The notes under the pieces were generated by a model that saw nothing but the letters and a program-made list of their open reading frames with translations, did no database searches and was not told the origin of the DNA. Shown in pieces: positions 55,516-62,918 of a stretch of 64,000 nt of DNA; position 1 is the first letter of the stretch, and each line of letters starts with the position of its first letter. Location: the NCBI GenBank assembly GCA_964479435.1, contig CAYZME010000001.1, positions 1 to 64,000 of the forward strand, given 5' to 3'. The stretch is from JAAYKS01 sp964479435. Lineage in GTDB: Bacteria > Bacillota > Clostridia > Saccharofermentanales > UBA5734. A program made the translations under genes and the position numbers.

Positions 55516-56082
55516 ATGATCTTCGATCCGTTCAGCGAGGCCCGGCGGGAAGCCGCGATTTTGTTGCGCAGCGCCGGCATTTATGTCACCGGCGAAGAAG
55601 AAGAACACATCCGGGTCACGGATTTCGGCCTCGGCCACCTGCAAAGAGAGGGGATCCAATACCTGGAATGGCTTCATACCGCGCGGGTCGCGGTCTATCT
55701 GGTCGCGCTGTCCCCTTTTCAAACCGTCCCCGAACAACAACACCCGTCGTCCGCGGACGACCCCGGCAGGGAAGTGACCCTGCGCGTGGTTTCCGGCGCC
55801 GTATACGTCTATCTTTCCGGCGAAGACAACATGCGCTTTGGCAACGTCCCCCGTTACCACGAAGCCTTTTACACGGCCCGCCATGAGACCGTGCTCAACC
55901 CCGGTGATTCCCTGACGCTACCGCCCGACACGCCGTTCTGGTTGCAAGCCGGCGGCGATGGCGCCGTCGCCTACGCGTTTTGCAACGCGGACACACGCCG
56001 GCAGATCGTCTTTACTCATCCGGATCTTGCCGCGGGCGATCGTCCGGACGCCCCGGACGATGGCGCCGCCGATCCCGGCTAA
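55516..56082 (+). CDS. D-lyxose isomerase-like cupin with altered metal site
   Basis: The 188-residue cupin aligns along its length with D-lyxose ketol-isomerases: LVALSPFQTVPEQQHPSSADDPGREVTLR, VVSGAVYVYLSGE, LNPGDSLTLPPDTPFWLQAG. In the active family the first motif reads PEHRHP and the last PPGTPHWFQAG. Here one His of the first pair is Gln and the last His is Phe, so metal binding is probably impaired. It may be an inactive or re-purposed relative. It lies 40 bases after the ABC-F gene and overlaps the convergent DUF503 stop. Confidence 0.75.
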   Translation: MIFDPFSEARREAAILLRSAGIYVTGEEEEHIRVTDFGLGHLQREGIQYLEWLHTARVAVYLVALSPFQTVPEQQHPSSADDPGREVTLRVVSGAVYVYLSGEDNMRFGNVPRYHEAFYTARHETVLNPGDSLTLPPDTPFWLQAGGDGAVAYAFCNADTRRQIVFTHPDLAAGDRPDAPDDGAADPG

Positions 56083-56366
56083 ATCCGCAGCGTATCCGAG
56101 GCCATCGCGACCATCTCCACCGCCGGTTCCTCTTCGATTTCGCGCACAATCCGGTCGAGTTTGGCCGACAGATCCCGCTCCGACAACACACAATACGAAA
56201 ACCCGATGCGCCCCCGTTGCCAGAGGTCCTGGTCGCCGCTTTCGATCACGCACATCGCGTAGCGCAGCCGCAAGCGGTCCATCAGACCGCGCATCACGCT
56301 GCGCTTGTCCTTGAGCGACAACGCGCCCAAAATGCGGATCTCCGCCTCACCGGCCAGAGCAAACAT
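56079..56366 (-). CDS. DUF503 (YlxP-like) protein
   Basis: The 95-residue protein has the family pattern EIRILGALSLKDKRSVMRGLMDRLRLRYAMCVIE and ends with a short beta/alpha unit. YlxP homologues are linked to ribosome assembly in Bacillota. ATG 56366 follows AAAGGAGGCG. The stop overlaps that of the lyxose isomerase-like gene. Confidence 0.9.
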   Translation of the reverse strand: MFALAGEAEIRILGALSLKDKRSVMRGLMDRLRLRYAMCVIESGDQDLWQRGRIGFSYCVLSERDLSAKLDRIVREIEEEPAVEMVAMASDTLRI

Positions 56367-56502
56367 GTCCTCGCCTCCTTTCGATCGCGTACATGCCCCA
56401 ACTACCTGCCATCAGCATACCGCAAGCCGTCGCGGCCTGCCCGCGCGACCGCGTGGTTCTGGACCGGCCGGGTCCAGTAGACCAGGCCGGTCTGGCGACA
56501 AA

Positions 56503-56511
56503 TGCTATAAT
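56503..56511 (+). promoter_or_regulatory. Extended -10 promoter of the acetylesterase gene
   Basis: TG-C-TATAAT is a perfect extended -10, with no -35. Only ten bases separate it from ATG 56522, so the leader would be about four bases or fewer. Confidence 0.65.
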
Positions 56512-56521
56512 GGAATATGCA

Positions 56522-57232
56522 ATGATCCAAACGTTTTTATTGATCGGCCAATCGAATATGGCGGGTCGGGGCGGTCCGGGCGAGGTGCCCGACCTGATCA
56601 ATCCCGATGTGCTGATGTTCCGCGACGGCGCGTGGCGCCCCGCGGTCGAGCCGTTGCACGCGGATAAACCCGAGCTGGCCGGCATCGGCCCGGGCATGAG
56701 CTTTGCCGATTCGGTGCAGCGCCATCACGGCGGGCGCGTCGGCGTGGTACCTTGCGCCTTTGGCGGCAGCGCGTTGCGCGAGTGGCAGCCGGGCGAGCGC
56801 CTTTTTGTCGCCGCCGCGGCCAGCACGCGGGCGGCTCTGCGGGCCGACGGCGTGTTGCGGGGTATTTTGTGGCACCAGGGCGAAAGCGACTCCGACACCC
56901 GCGCGGACGCGGAAACATACGACGCGCGTTTTTGGACCCTGTACCGGCCGTTGATGGAACAGATCGGCGGAGAGGGGATTCCGTTTATTGTCGGCGAACT
57001 GGGGGCTTTTCTGGAGCGTTATCCGGCGGGGTGTGACTTTTACCGCGTCACCAACCGCAAATTGGCCGCCATCGCCGCCAGCGCGCCCCATTTTGAATGG
57101 GCATCGGCGCGGGGGCTGACCGATGGCGGCGACCATCTGCATTTTAGCGCCGCGGCACAACGTGTGTTTGGACTGCGATACGCCGAGGCCTGGGAGCGGG
57201 CCGCCGCCAGGCTGGGCATCCGCTGGAGCTGA
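56522..57232 (+). CDS. Sialate O-acetylesterase-like (SGNH) carbohydrate esterase
   Basis: The 236-residue SGNH-type esterase has GQSNMAG with nucleophile S11, WHQGESD in block III-like position, and DGGDHLHFS with the Asp-x2-His. It should remove acetyl groups from sugars. It has no signal peptide. There is no Shine-Dalgarno before the ATG and the -10 is very near, so a leaderless or nearly leaderless transcript is likely. Confidence 0.88.
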   Translation: MIQTFLLIGQSNMAGRGGPGEVPDLINPDVLMFRDGAWRPAVEPLHADKPELAGIGPGMSFADSVQRHHGGRVGVVPCAFGGSALREWQPGERLFVAAAASTRAALRADGVLRGILWHQGESDSDTRADAETYDARFWTLYRPLMEQIGGEGIPFIVGELGAFLERYPAGCDFYRVTNRKLAAIAASAPHFEWASARGLTDGGDHLHFSAAAQRVFGLRYAEAWERAAARLGIRWS

Positions 57233-57315
57233 ACCCGGCCCGACACACTTGCCGGTTCGGGCGCCCCAGCCGGGAGTGATACACACCATCCCTTGCGGGA
57301 CAGAGGAGGTAAAAA

Positions 57316-57834
57316 ATGGATTTTATGACGTTGGCACGTACGCGTTGCTCGGTCCGGCAGTACCAGGAGCGACCGGTAGAACCAGACAAATTGGAACAAA
57401 TTTTGACAGCGGGGCAGATCGCGCCCACAGCCGCCAATTTGCAACCGCAGCGGATTCTGGTGATTCAGTCCGCGGAAGGATTGGAGAAACTCGCGGCGTC
57501 GGCGCGGGTATACGGCGCGCCGTTGGCACTGGTGGTCTGTTCCGACCACGACGTCAGTTGGAAACGTTCCTTTGACGGCAAAGACAGCGCCGACATCGAC
57601 GCCAGCATCGCCGCCACCCATATGATGCTGGCGGCGGCACAACTCGAGCTCGCCTCGATCTGGGTCTGCCACTTCAACCCCACGCGACTACGGGCGGATT
57701 TCGGCTTGCCGGAGAACATCGAGCCGATCAACATCCTCGGCATCGGCTACGCCCGGGGCGAAGTCAAGTCCCCCGACCGGCACGCCGCCGATCGCAAACC
57801 GCTCCGCGAAATCGTGGTGATGGAAGCGTTTTAA
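57316..57834 (+). CDS. Nitroreductase-family protein
   Basis: The 172-residue flavin enzyme has RTRCSVRQYQERPV (FMN phosphate contact), APTAANLQPQRILVI, and a C-terminal GYARGEVKSPDRH region of the nitroreductase fold. It probably uses NAD(P)H to reduce quinones or nitro compounds. ATG 57316 follows AGAGGAGGT. It lies 83 bases after the esterase. Confidence 0.92.
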   Translation: MDFMTLARTRCSVRQYQERPVEPDKLEQILTAGQIAPTAANLQPQRILVIQSAEGLEKLAASARVYGAPLALVVCSDHDVSWKRSFDGKDSADIDASIAATHMMLAAAQLELASIWVCHFNPTRLRADFGLPENIEPINILGIGYARGEVKSPDRHAADRKPLREIVVMEAF

Positions 57835-57850
57835 TCCCACATGTGCCGCG

Positions 57851-58648
57851 TCACAACACGCGGAACGTACAATCCTGGGCCAAAAACCGGACCGGCAACG
57901 ACGGGAAGCGTGTCTGCAGCTGTGCGGCCAGCGCTTCCATGCCGGGCATTTCGCTCTCGGCATGGCCCAGCACAAACAGCGCTTTGTGCTTGCCTTGCCA
58001 GACCGCGTCGCGGAAATATTCGGGAGCTTCCCATTCGAAGCCTTCGCCGTATAGGACCGCGTCCACCGGGTCAGGGTCGCGCAGGATTAGCGGGAGCGTG
58101 CCGTTGCCGCGATAACCGACAAACACGGCGACGCGGCGCACGGTCTGGGTGTCGTCGCCGATATACCGCAACGCGCGCAAATCCAGTCTTTCTTTGATGT
58201 GTTCGGCCAGCGAGCGGACGGTGAGCTCGGGAATCTTGACGATCGAGAACGCCGGGTGTTGTACGGTCTCTGACGCCGCCCAGCCCAGCCGCTCCAGCAA
58301 GCCGATGGTCACAAGATCCGGCTGATAACGGTGGATGTGATCGTGGTCGCGAAAAATCGACACCCCGCTGTCGCGAATCGCGCGGTCCTTGTCTTGCCAG
58401 ACCGGGTCGGCTTCGATCCCCGGATGGCCGCCGCGGTGCATGTAAAAAATACCCTCGTGGGTGATCAGCAGATTGATCCCCAACGCCCGGGCGCGCTCCA
58501 CGGTTTCCTGGGTGGCGACATGGGTGGTGCCGACCCCGGTGACCGGTGTGTCAGGCGTGCCATACAGGAGGCCGTCGACGGTATCCGGCATGTCCAATCG
58601 CGGGGTGGTGAGCGCTTCGATCACGTCACGAACCAAAAGATTTGCCAT
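57851..58648 (-). CDS. Nif3/YqfO-like dinuclear metal-centre protein (divergent)
   Basis: The 265-residue protein has the Nif3 architecture with TVDGLLYG, THEGIFYMHRGGH and, near the C-terminus, LFVLGHAESEMPGM. The usual THH metal motif reads THE here, so it is a divergent member. The function of the family is unknown (GTP cyclohydrolase-like ring). ATG 58648 follows AAAGGAAAC. It follows the acyl-CoA ligase by 74 bases. Confidence 0.8.
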   Translation of the reverse strand: MANLLVRDVIEALTTPRLDMPDTVDGLLYGTPDTPVTGVGTTHVATQETVERARALGINLLITHEGIFYMHRGGHPGIEADPVWQDKDRAIRDSGVSIFRDHDHIHRYQPDLVTIGLLERLGWAASETVQHPAFSIVKIPELTVRSLAEHIKERLDLRALRYIGDDTQTVRRVAVFVGYRGNGTLPLILRDPDPVDAVLYGEGFEWEAPEYFRDAVWQGKHKALFVLGHAESEMPGMEALAAQLQTRFPSLPVRFLAQDCTFRVL

Positions 58649-58722
58649 GGGTTTGTTTCCTTTCCATCGCTGTATTATGGGGGCCGGCGGTCTGTTCGCC
58701 GCGCCAACCCGGGGCGGGGTGT

Positions 58723-60438
58723 TTACGACGCGTCGATCCGCTTGTCGATATGGAATCGCTGGATTTTGCGGGTGGTGTTTTTGGGGAATTCGTCCGTACG
58801 CAGCTTCACGAGCTGGACGGCTTTGTAGGCCACCATCCGGGCATTCGCTTTTTTAACCTCGGCGTTGAAATACGCCAGGGGGTCGGTGATGCCCAACGAT
58901 TGGATTTTACTCTCGTCCGGAAAAATCTCCGCGACGATCAGCTCTTTGTTGCCCAGCTGCGGGCCCTCGCCGGCGTAGACGACCACTTCTTCCACCCCGG
59001 GGATTTGCGCCAGTTCATTTTCAATCTCCTCCGGGTAGACATTTTTGCCGTTGGCAAGGATGATCAGGTTTTTCAGACGGCCGGTGATATACAGCCATCC
59101 ATCCGCGTCGAGCTTGCCGTAATCGCCGGTATGGAAAAACCCCTCGCTGTCGATCGCGGCGGCGGTCGCTTCCGGGTCTTTGTAATAGCCCAGCATCACA
59201 TTGGGCCCCCGGACACAGATCTCACCCTCGCCGTTCTCGTCCGGATCGGCGATGCGGACTTCCGCGTCCCGGATCGGCAGACCGACACTGCCGCGTTTCT
59301 GGTATTTGTTGCGATTGCATGAAACCAGGGGCGCGCATTCGGTGATGCCGTAGCCATTGAGCAAAGTGACGCCGATCCCGTCAAAGGTATCGATGATATC
59401 CTGGCGCAGCGCCGCGCCGCCCGAGATCACCAACTCCAGCTTGCCGCCCAGTTGGGCCAACACGCTTTTGAATACGGTGCGCCGCACGTCGATGCCGACG
59501 GTGCGCAGGGCATTGCTGACCCGGATCATCGCGCGTAGCATCTTTGCCTTGCCCTGCTCCTCGGCACTGGACCAGATGCGGCCATGGAGCTTTTCCAGAA
59601 ACAACGGCACCAGGACCAGATGCGAAGGCTGCTGTTCTTTGATCTCCGCGCCAATATACCGCAAGCCACTCGACAGATAAATCGTCGCCGCCTGCGCGAT
59701 GTGCCCCACGACAATCACCGTCGAGCCAAACGTATGATGCAACGGCAGGGTGCAAATGGTGCGGGGTGTGATCGAAAAATAATACATGCCATTGGTCATA
59801 TCCAACGCGATGTTGCGTTGGCTGAGCATGACTCCTTTGCCCTTGCCGGTCGTTCCCGAAGTGAAGACGATCGTCGCCAGGCGGTCGGGGTCGATCGGCG
59901 TGTCATAAAATGAAGTGTCGCCGGCCAGACAGGCCTCCCGCCCGCGCCGGCGCACATCTTCGAGTGATATCGCCCCGTCGGGGACGGGTTGTCCGAGGCA
60001 AACCCGGGTGGTGACGTCGGGCACCCGCGCGTCGAAATCGGCCCATTTGGCGGCGATCGACGCGCCCACCACGGCTCCGGTGCAATCGGCGGCGCGCGCG
60101 ATATCCGCCAATTCGCCGGCGGCCAGTTCTTTGTCAATCGGGACCACCACGGCGCCGATCGCCATCAGGGCCAGATATACACAAATCCAGTCGAGTGAGT
60201 TTTCGCCGATCAGCGCGATGTGGCGATCCCGGAACCCGGCCATCGCCAGGCCCGTCCCGATGTCGCGGATCCGCTCGGCCAGTTCGGCATACGTCACATC
60301 GAGGGTCTCGCGGTCGCGGGGGTCTTCTTTGTAGGAGATGGCGACCCGGTCCGGAAACCGCCGGGCGGCGTTGGCTACCATGACGCGCAGATCCGCGAAA
60401 TGGGTTGTTTCATATAACGGGTAATTTTTGCGTGACAT
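58723..60438 (-). CDS. AMP-dependent acyl-CoA ligase (long-chain fatty acid type)
   Basis: The 571-residue ANL enzyme has the P-loop IVFTSGTTGKGKGVMLSQ, GYGITECAPLVSCN, the hinge GDYGKLDADGWLYITGRLKNLI and the catalytic Lys in TTRKIQRFH. It activates a carboxylate with ATP and loads it on CoA. The size and motifs fit fatty acyl-CoA synthetases, but the exact acid is unknown. ATG 60438 follows CAGGAGAGGG. The Xre regulator is next to it. Confidence 0.92.
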   Translation of the reverse strand: MSRKNYPLYETTHFADLRVMVANAARRFPDRVAISYKEDPRDRETLDVTYAELAERIRDIGTGLAMAGFRDRHIALIGENSLDWICVYLALMAIGAVVVPIDKELAAGELADIARAADCTGAVVGASIAAKWADFDARVPDVTTRVCLGQPVPDGAISLEDVRRRGREACLAGDTSFYDTPIDPDRLATIVFTSGTTGKGKGVMLSQRNIALDMTNGMYYFSITPRTICTLPLHHTFGSTVIVVGHIAQAATIYLSSGLRYIGAEIKEQQPSHLVLVPLFLEKLHGRIWSSAEEQGKAKMLRAMIRVSNALRTVGIDVRRTVFKSVLAQLGGKLELVISGGAALRQDIIDTFDGIGVTLLNGYGITECAPLVSCNRNKYQKRGSVGLPIRDAEVRIADPDENGEGEICVRGPNVMLGYYKDPEATAAAIDSEGFFHTGDYGKLDADGWLYITGRLKNLIILANGKNVYPEEIENELAQIPGVEEVVVYAGEGPQLGNKELIVAEIFPDESKIQSLGITDPLAYFNAEVKKANARMVAYKAVQLVKLRTDEFPKNTTRKIQRFHIDKRIDAS

Positions 60439-60516
60439 GCATTCCCTCTCCTGTCGGTCGCCAAGAATCGGTCCAGGATGATCCCATTCAAAATGGCTGG
60501 CGGCGTTTGCCGCGCG

Positions 60517-60774
60517 TCAGGCGTCCTCGATCACCAATTTCTTGCCCAGCGCGCGCAAAATGCGGACCAGTGTCGTCAAACGCGGATCCGACGAACCGAC
60601 CTCCAGCCGCGCGATCACGGGTTGCCGGACGCCGCTCAGTTGTTCGAGGCCCTTCTGGCTCAGCCCCTTGGCACGCCGGGCGCGGATCATTTCCTGCACC
60701 AGGCTGTCAATCCGCTGGCTTGAGATCCCCGCCTCCGGGGAGTTCTCCGCCTCGGGTCGCTCTCTCTTGCGCAA
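60517..60774 (-). CDS. Xre-family regulator (HigA-like), no toxin partner seen
   Basis: The 85-residue protein carries an HTH_3 domain (IRARRAKGLSQKGLEQLSGVRQPVIARLEVGSSDPRLTTLVRILRALG, in parts) and ends KKLVIEDA, as HigA-like antitoxins do. TTG 60774 is the likely start, eight bases from GGAAGGGGG. No RelE/HigB-type toxin frame lies on either side. It is probably an autoregulated orphan and may also control the ligase gene downstream. Confidence 0.75.
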   Translation of the reverse strand: MRKRERPEAENSPEAGISSQRIDSLVQEMIRARRAKGLSQKGLEQLSGVRQPVIARLEVGSSDPRLTTLVRILRALGKKLVIEDA

Positions 60775-60806
60775 AATGGCCGCCCCCTTCCGTGAGCACT
60801 GTATGC

Positions 60807-60835
60807 ATAATAACGAATACGTTATTGCTTGGCAA
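60807..60835 (-). promoter_or_regulatory. Promoter of the Xre gene with palindromic operator
   Basis: Reverse strand: TTGCCA (60830-60835, 5 of 6), 17-base spacer, TATTAT (60807-60812, 5 of 6). A perfect 7-bp inverted repeat, AATAACG-N4-CGTTATT (60809-60826), covers the spacer and part of the -10, ideal for autorepression. Confidence 0.75.
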
Positions 60836-60850
60836 GGCGGACCGGGCTTC

Positions 60851-61417
60851 CTACGGGCCCCGGTCCGGTGGAATCCGCCCGCGGTTTTCATCAAACAAGG
60901 CCTTTGCTTTGTGAAAAGAAAACAGAAAAGCGATGTTGGAGATCAGACCGATGAGCACGCTGGTCAGCGCGAAGCCGGGGAAGATGCGGAACAGGAGGAT
61001 CGTCCCGTAGGCGGCGAATGCCATCCAGAGCCAAAACAAGCGCAGGGATTCCGCGTTGAGCGCGATCCCGGCGGCCGTTTCCATCTCCGCCACGCCATGG
61101 ATGATCTCATACGTCACTTTGAGGGAGCCGGCGATGGACAAAAGCCCCAGCGGCAAACTCACCGCCGTTCCCAACCGGGCCGCCAGACCGCTCAGATCCA
61201 AAACATACAGAACGGCGGTATAGATTGCCATGGCCGTCGCCCAGGGGCGCGCGCGGGAAAAGCGCCGACTGTACCCAGCCATCGCGTCCAATCCCGCGCG
61301 CATGAGCAGATAGCCGAGAAAATCCGGAATCAGGCCGAGCGTATGCGCGCCTCCCTCACCCAACGTGAGGTCAAAATCCAACAGCGCCAACAGCAGGCCG
61401 GTAAAGATTCTCTGCAT
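60851..61417 (-). CDS. Unrecognised integral membrane protein
   Basis: The 188-residue protein has about five to six hydrophobic segments (for example HTLGLIPDFLGYLLM, AIYTAVLYVLDLSGL, IFPGFALTSVLIGLISNIAFL). I do not recognise the family with confidence. ATG 61417 follows GAAAGGACG. It lies 39 bases after the GHL6-type gene. Its stop is 15 bases before the -35 of the Xre promoter. Confidence 0.7.
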   Translation of the reverse strand: MQRIFTGLLLALLDFDLTLGEGGAHTLGLIPDFLGYLLMRAGLDAMAGYSRRFSRARPWATAMAIYTAVLYVLDLSGLAARLGTAVSLPLGLLSIAGSLKVTYEIIHGVAEMETAAGIALNAESLRLFWLWMAFAAYGTILLFRIFPGFALTSVLIGLISNIAFLFSFHKAKALFDENRGRIPPDRGP

Positions 61418-61456
61418 GCGTCGTCCTTTCTGAAGCCTGCGCCTCAAGCGGCATCT

Positions 61457-62857
61457 TCAGCCCAGATCGCGGAGCGCGCGGCCGACCGCGCGCATGTTGG
61501 CGACGCGCATTTCGGCATACTCACGGGACAACATGATCCCGGATGCCCCGGCTTCGAACGCGCCGATCACCGCGCGGTATACGGTCTCGGGGTCGCCGGC
61601 GAAATGATCGTCGCCGTACGGGACATCAAACCCGATGCCCGGGTAAACCGGGACACGCCCTTTGACCCCTGCGACAATCCGCCGCGTCAAACGGGTCACA
61701 TAATCCGCCGTGAAGCCTTGCGTATCCATCGCCGCCAGGTCCGGTTCGCGCGTTTTGTCGTATCCCATCAGATCATAGAACGCCTCCAGCAGCAACGGCA
61801 TCGTCGTGTCGCGCATCAACGTTTTGTGCGCGCGCGCCAGGTACCAGTTTTTGACGCGGGGCGCGGCGATGTCATGGTACGCGATCGGTTTGACAAAATC
61901 GCAATACCGCGAGACTTCGTCATAGTCGATCTCCGCGCGCTGGAATAGATCCCAGGTGCTCTCCTGGTGGTCGATGTGGATCCCGAAACGCGCATCCGGG
62001 CGGATGATCTTGACCGCGCCATATAGCCGTTTCGCCAAATCTTCTTTGGAATCATGTGCCATTTGTTCCCAGGCCAAGATTTCCGGATAGCGCAGCAAAA
62101 TACGCAGGAAGGTCGGAAACGCGCCGTCGACCGGATTCACGGTCCCCTCCCGCAAACCGAGGTTGTATTCGTACAATTTCTGGAATCCCTCACGGGCCCG
62201 CTCCCCGTTGATCCCGCTGGCACGGGCGCGCGCCAGACAGTGGTCGCAAAAACACGTGGGGACATCGTCCCAGAACAGCATCCGCGACAGGGGGCCGCAT
62301 CGCTCGGACCCGTACTGCAGACCGTCAATCGGGTAGGTCTTGAACATATCCTCTACCGAAGACAGCCAGAACCGCTGGTAATCCGGGTTGTTAAAACAGG
62401 TGTTGGGGTGAAGGCGGCCGTACACATCAATCGAGAGCACCTGCGACCAGTTGTCGATGTAGCGCATCGTGCGCGCCTGATGCGGCTCCAGAAAGCGGGC
62501 GTACACTTTCATCCCGCGCTGGCGCGCTGGTTCAGCCAGATCGGCGAGGATATCGTGGCCGGAATATTCCGTGCCCTCCGGGTCCGGATGATGGCGCAGT
62601 ACGGTGCCGCGAAAACGTTCTTCGTTGTGCCGGATCCACAAACCCGGCAATTTGCGCCCCCGCTCGTCCCGCACCGGGACACCGTGGTCTTGCGCCAGAG
62701 CCGCGCGCGGGCGGTTGTGCGCGCCGTAATACGTGTGGGTGTACGCGATCAGCGTGTTCACCCCCGCTGTTTCCTGCATCAAATCCAGCGCGTGGTCGAT
62801 GCCCTCATCGTACAAACCCACCGGATTGACCTGGATCCCTACAAAACCGTCTCGCAT
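61457..62857 (-). CDS. GHL6-type putative glycoside hydrolase (TIM barrel)
   Basis: The 466-residue protein resembles the hypothetical glycosyl hydrolase 6 group: VNTLIAYTHTYYGAHNRPRA in the first strand region, HPNTCFNNPDYQRFW, PIDGLQYGSERCGPLS and a CFCDHC motif, then RFGIHIDHQES and YPGIGFDVPYGDDHF. There is no signal peptide. The activity is not established; it probably acts on imported oligosaccharides. ATG 62857 follows AAGGAGG. A stem-loop plus A-run lies just upstream. Confidence 0.78.
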   Translation of the reverse strand: MRDGFVGIQVNPVGLYDEGIDHALDLMQETAGVNTLIAYTHTYYGAHNRPRAALAQDHGVPVRDERGRKLPGLWIRHNEERFRGTVLRHHPDPEGTEYSGHDILADLAEPARQRGMKVYARFLEPHQARTMRYIDNWSQVLSIDVYGRLHPNTCFNNPDYQRFWLSSVEDMFKTYPIDGLQYGSERCGPLSRMLFWDDVPTCFCDHCLARARASGINGERAREGFQKLYEYNLGLREGTVNPVDGAFPTFLRILLRYPEILAWEQMAHDSKEDLAKRLYGAVKIIRPDARFGIHIDHQESTWDLFQRAEIDYDEVSRYCDFVKPIAYHDIAAPRVKNWYLARAHKTLMRDTTMPLLLEAFYDLMGYDKTREPDLAAMDTQGFTADYVTRLTRRIVAGVKGRVPVYPGIGFDVPYGDDHFAGDPETVYRAVIGAFEAGASGIMLSREYAEMRVANMRAVGRALRDLG

Positions 62858-62880
62858 ACCTGCCTCCTTGTGCTTTTTTT

Positions 62881-62905
62881 GCCCGCGCGTCGATCACGCG
62901 CGGGC
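62881..62905 (-). repeat. Strong stem-loop followed by an A-run upstream of the GHL6-type gene
   Basis: A perfect 10-bp GC-rich stem (62881-62890 with 62896-62905) is followed, in the direction of transcription, by a run of A and then the ribosome binding site. It lacks the U-run of an intrinsic terminator. Confidence 0.6.
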
Positions 62906-62918
62906 GGTCTCCTCTATT

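Noticed and set aside
60517..60894. A complete toxin-antitoxin pair
   Set aside because: No toxin-like frame on either side of the HigA-like gene; the neighbouring frames are a membrane protein and an acyl-CoA ligase.
62881..62905. Terminator for the MscS gene
   Set aside because: The stem is strong, but the downstream run is A, not T, on the transcribed strand.
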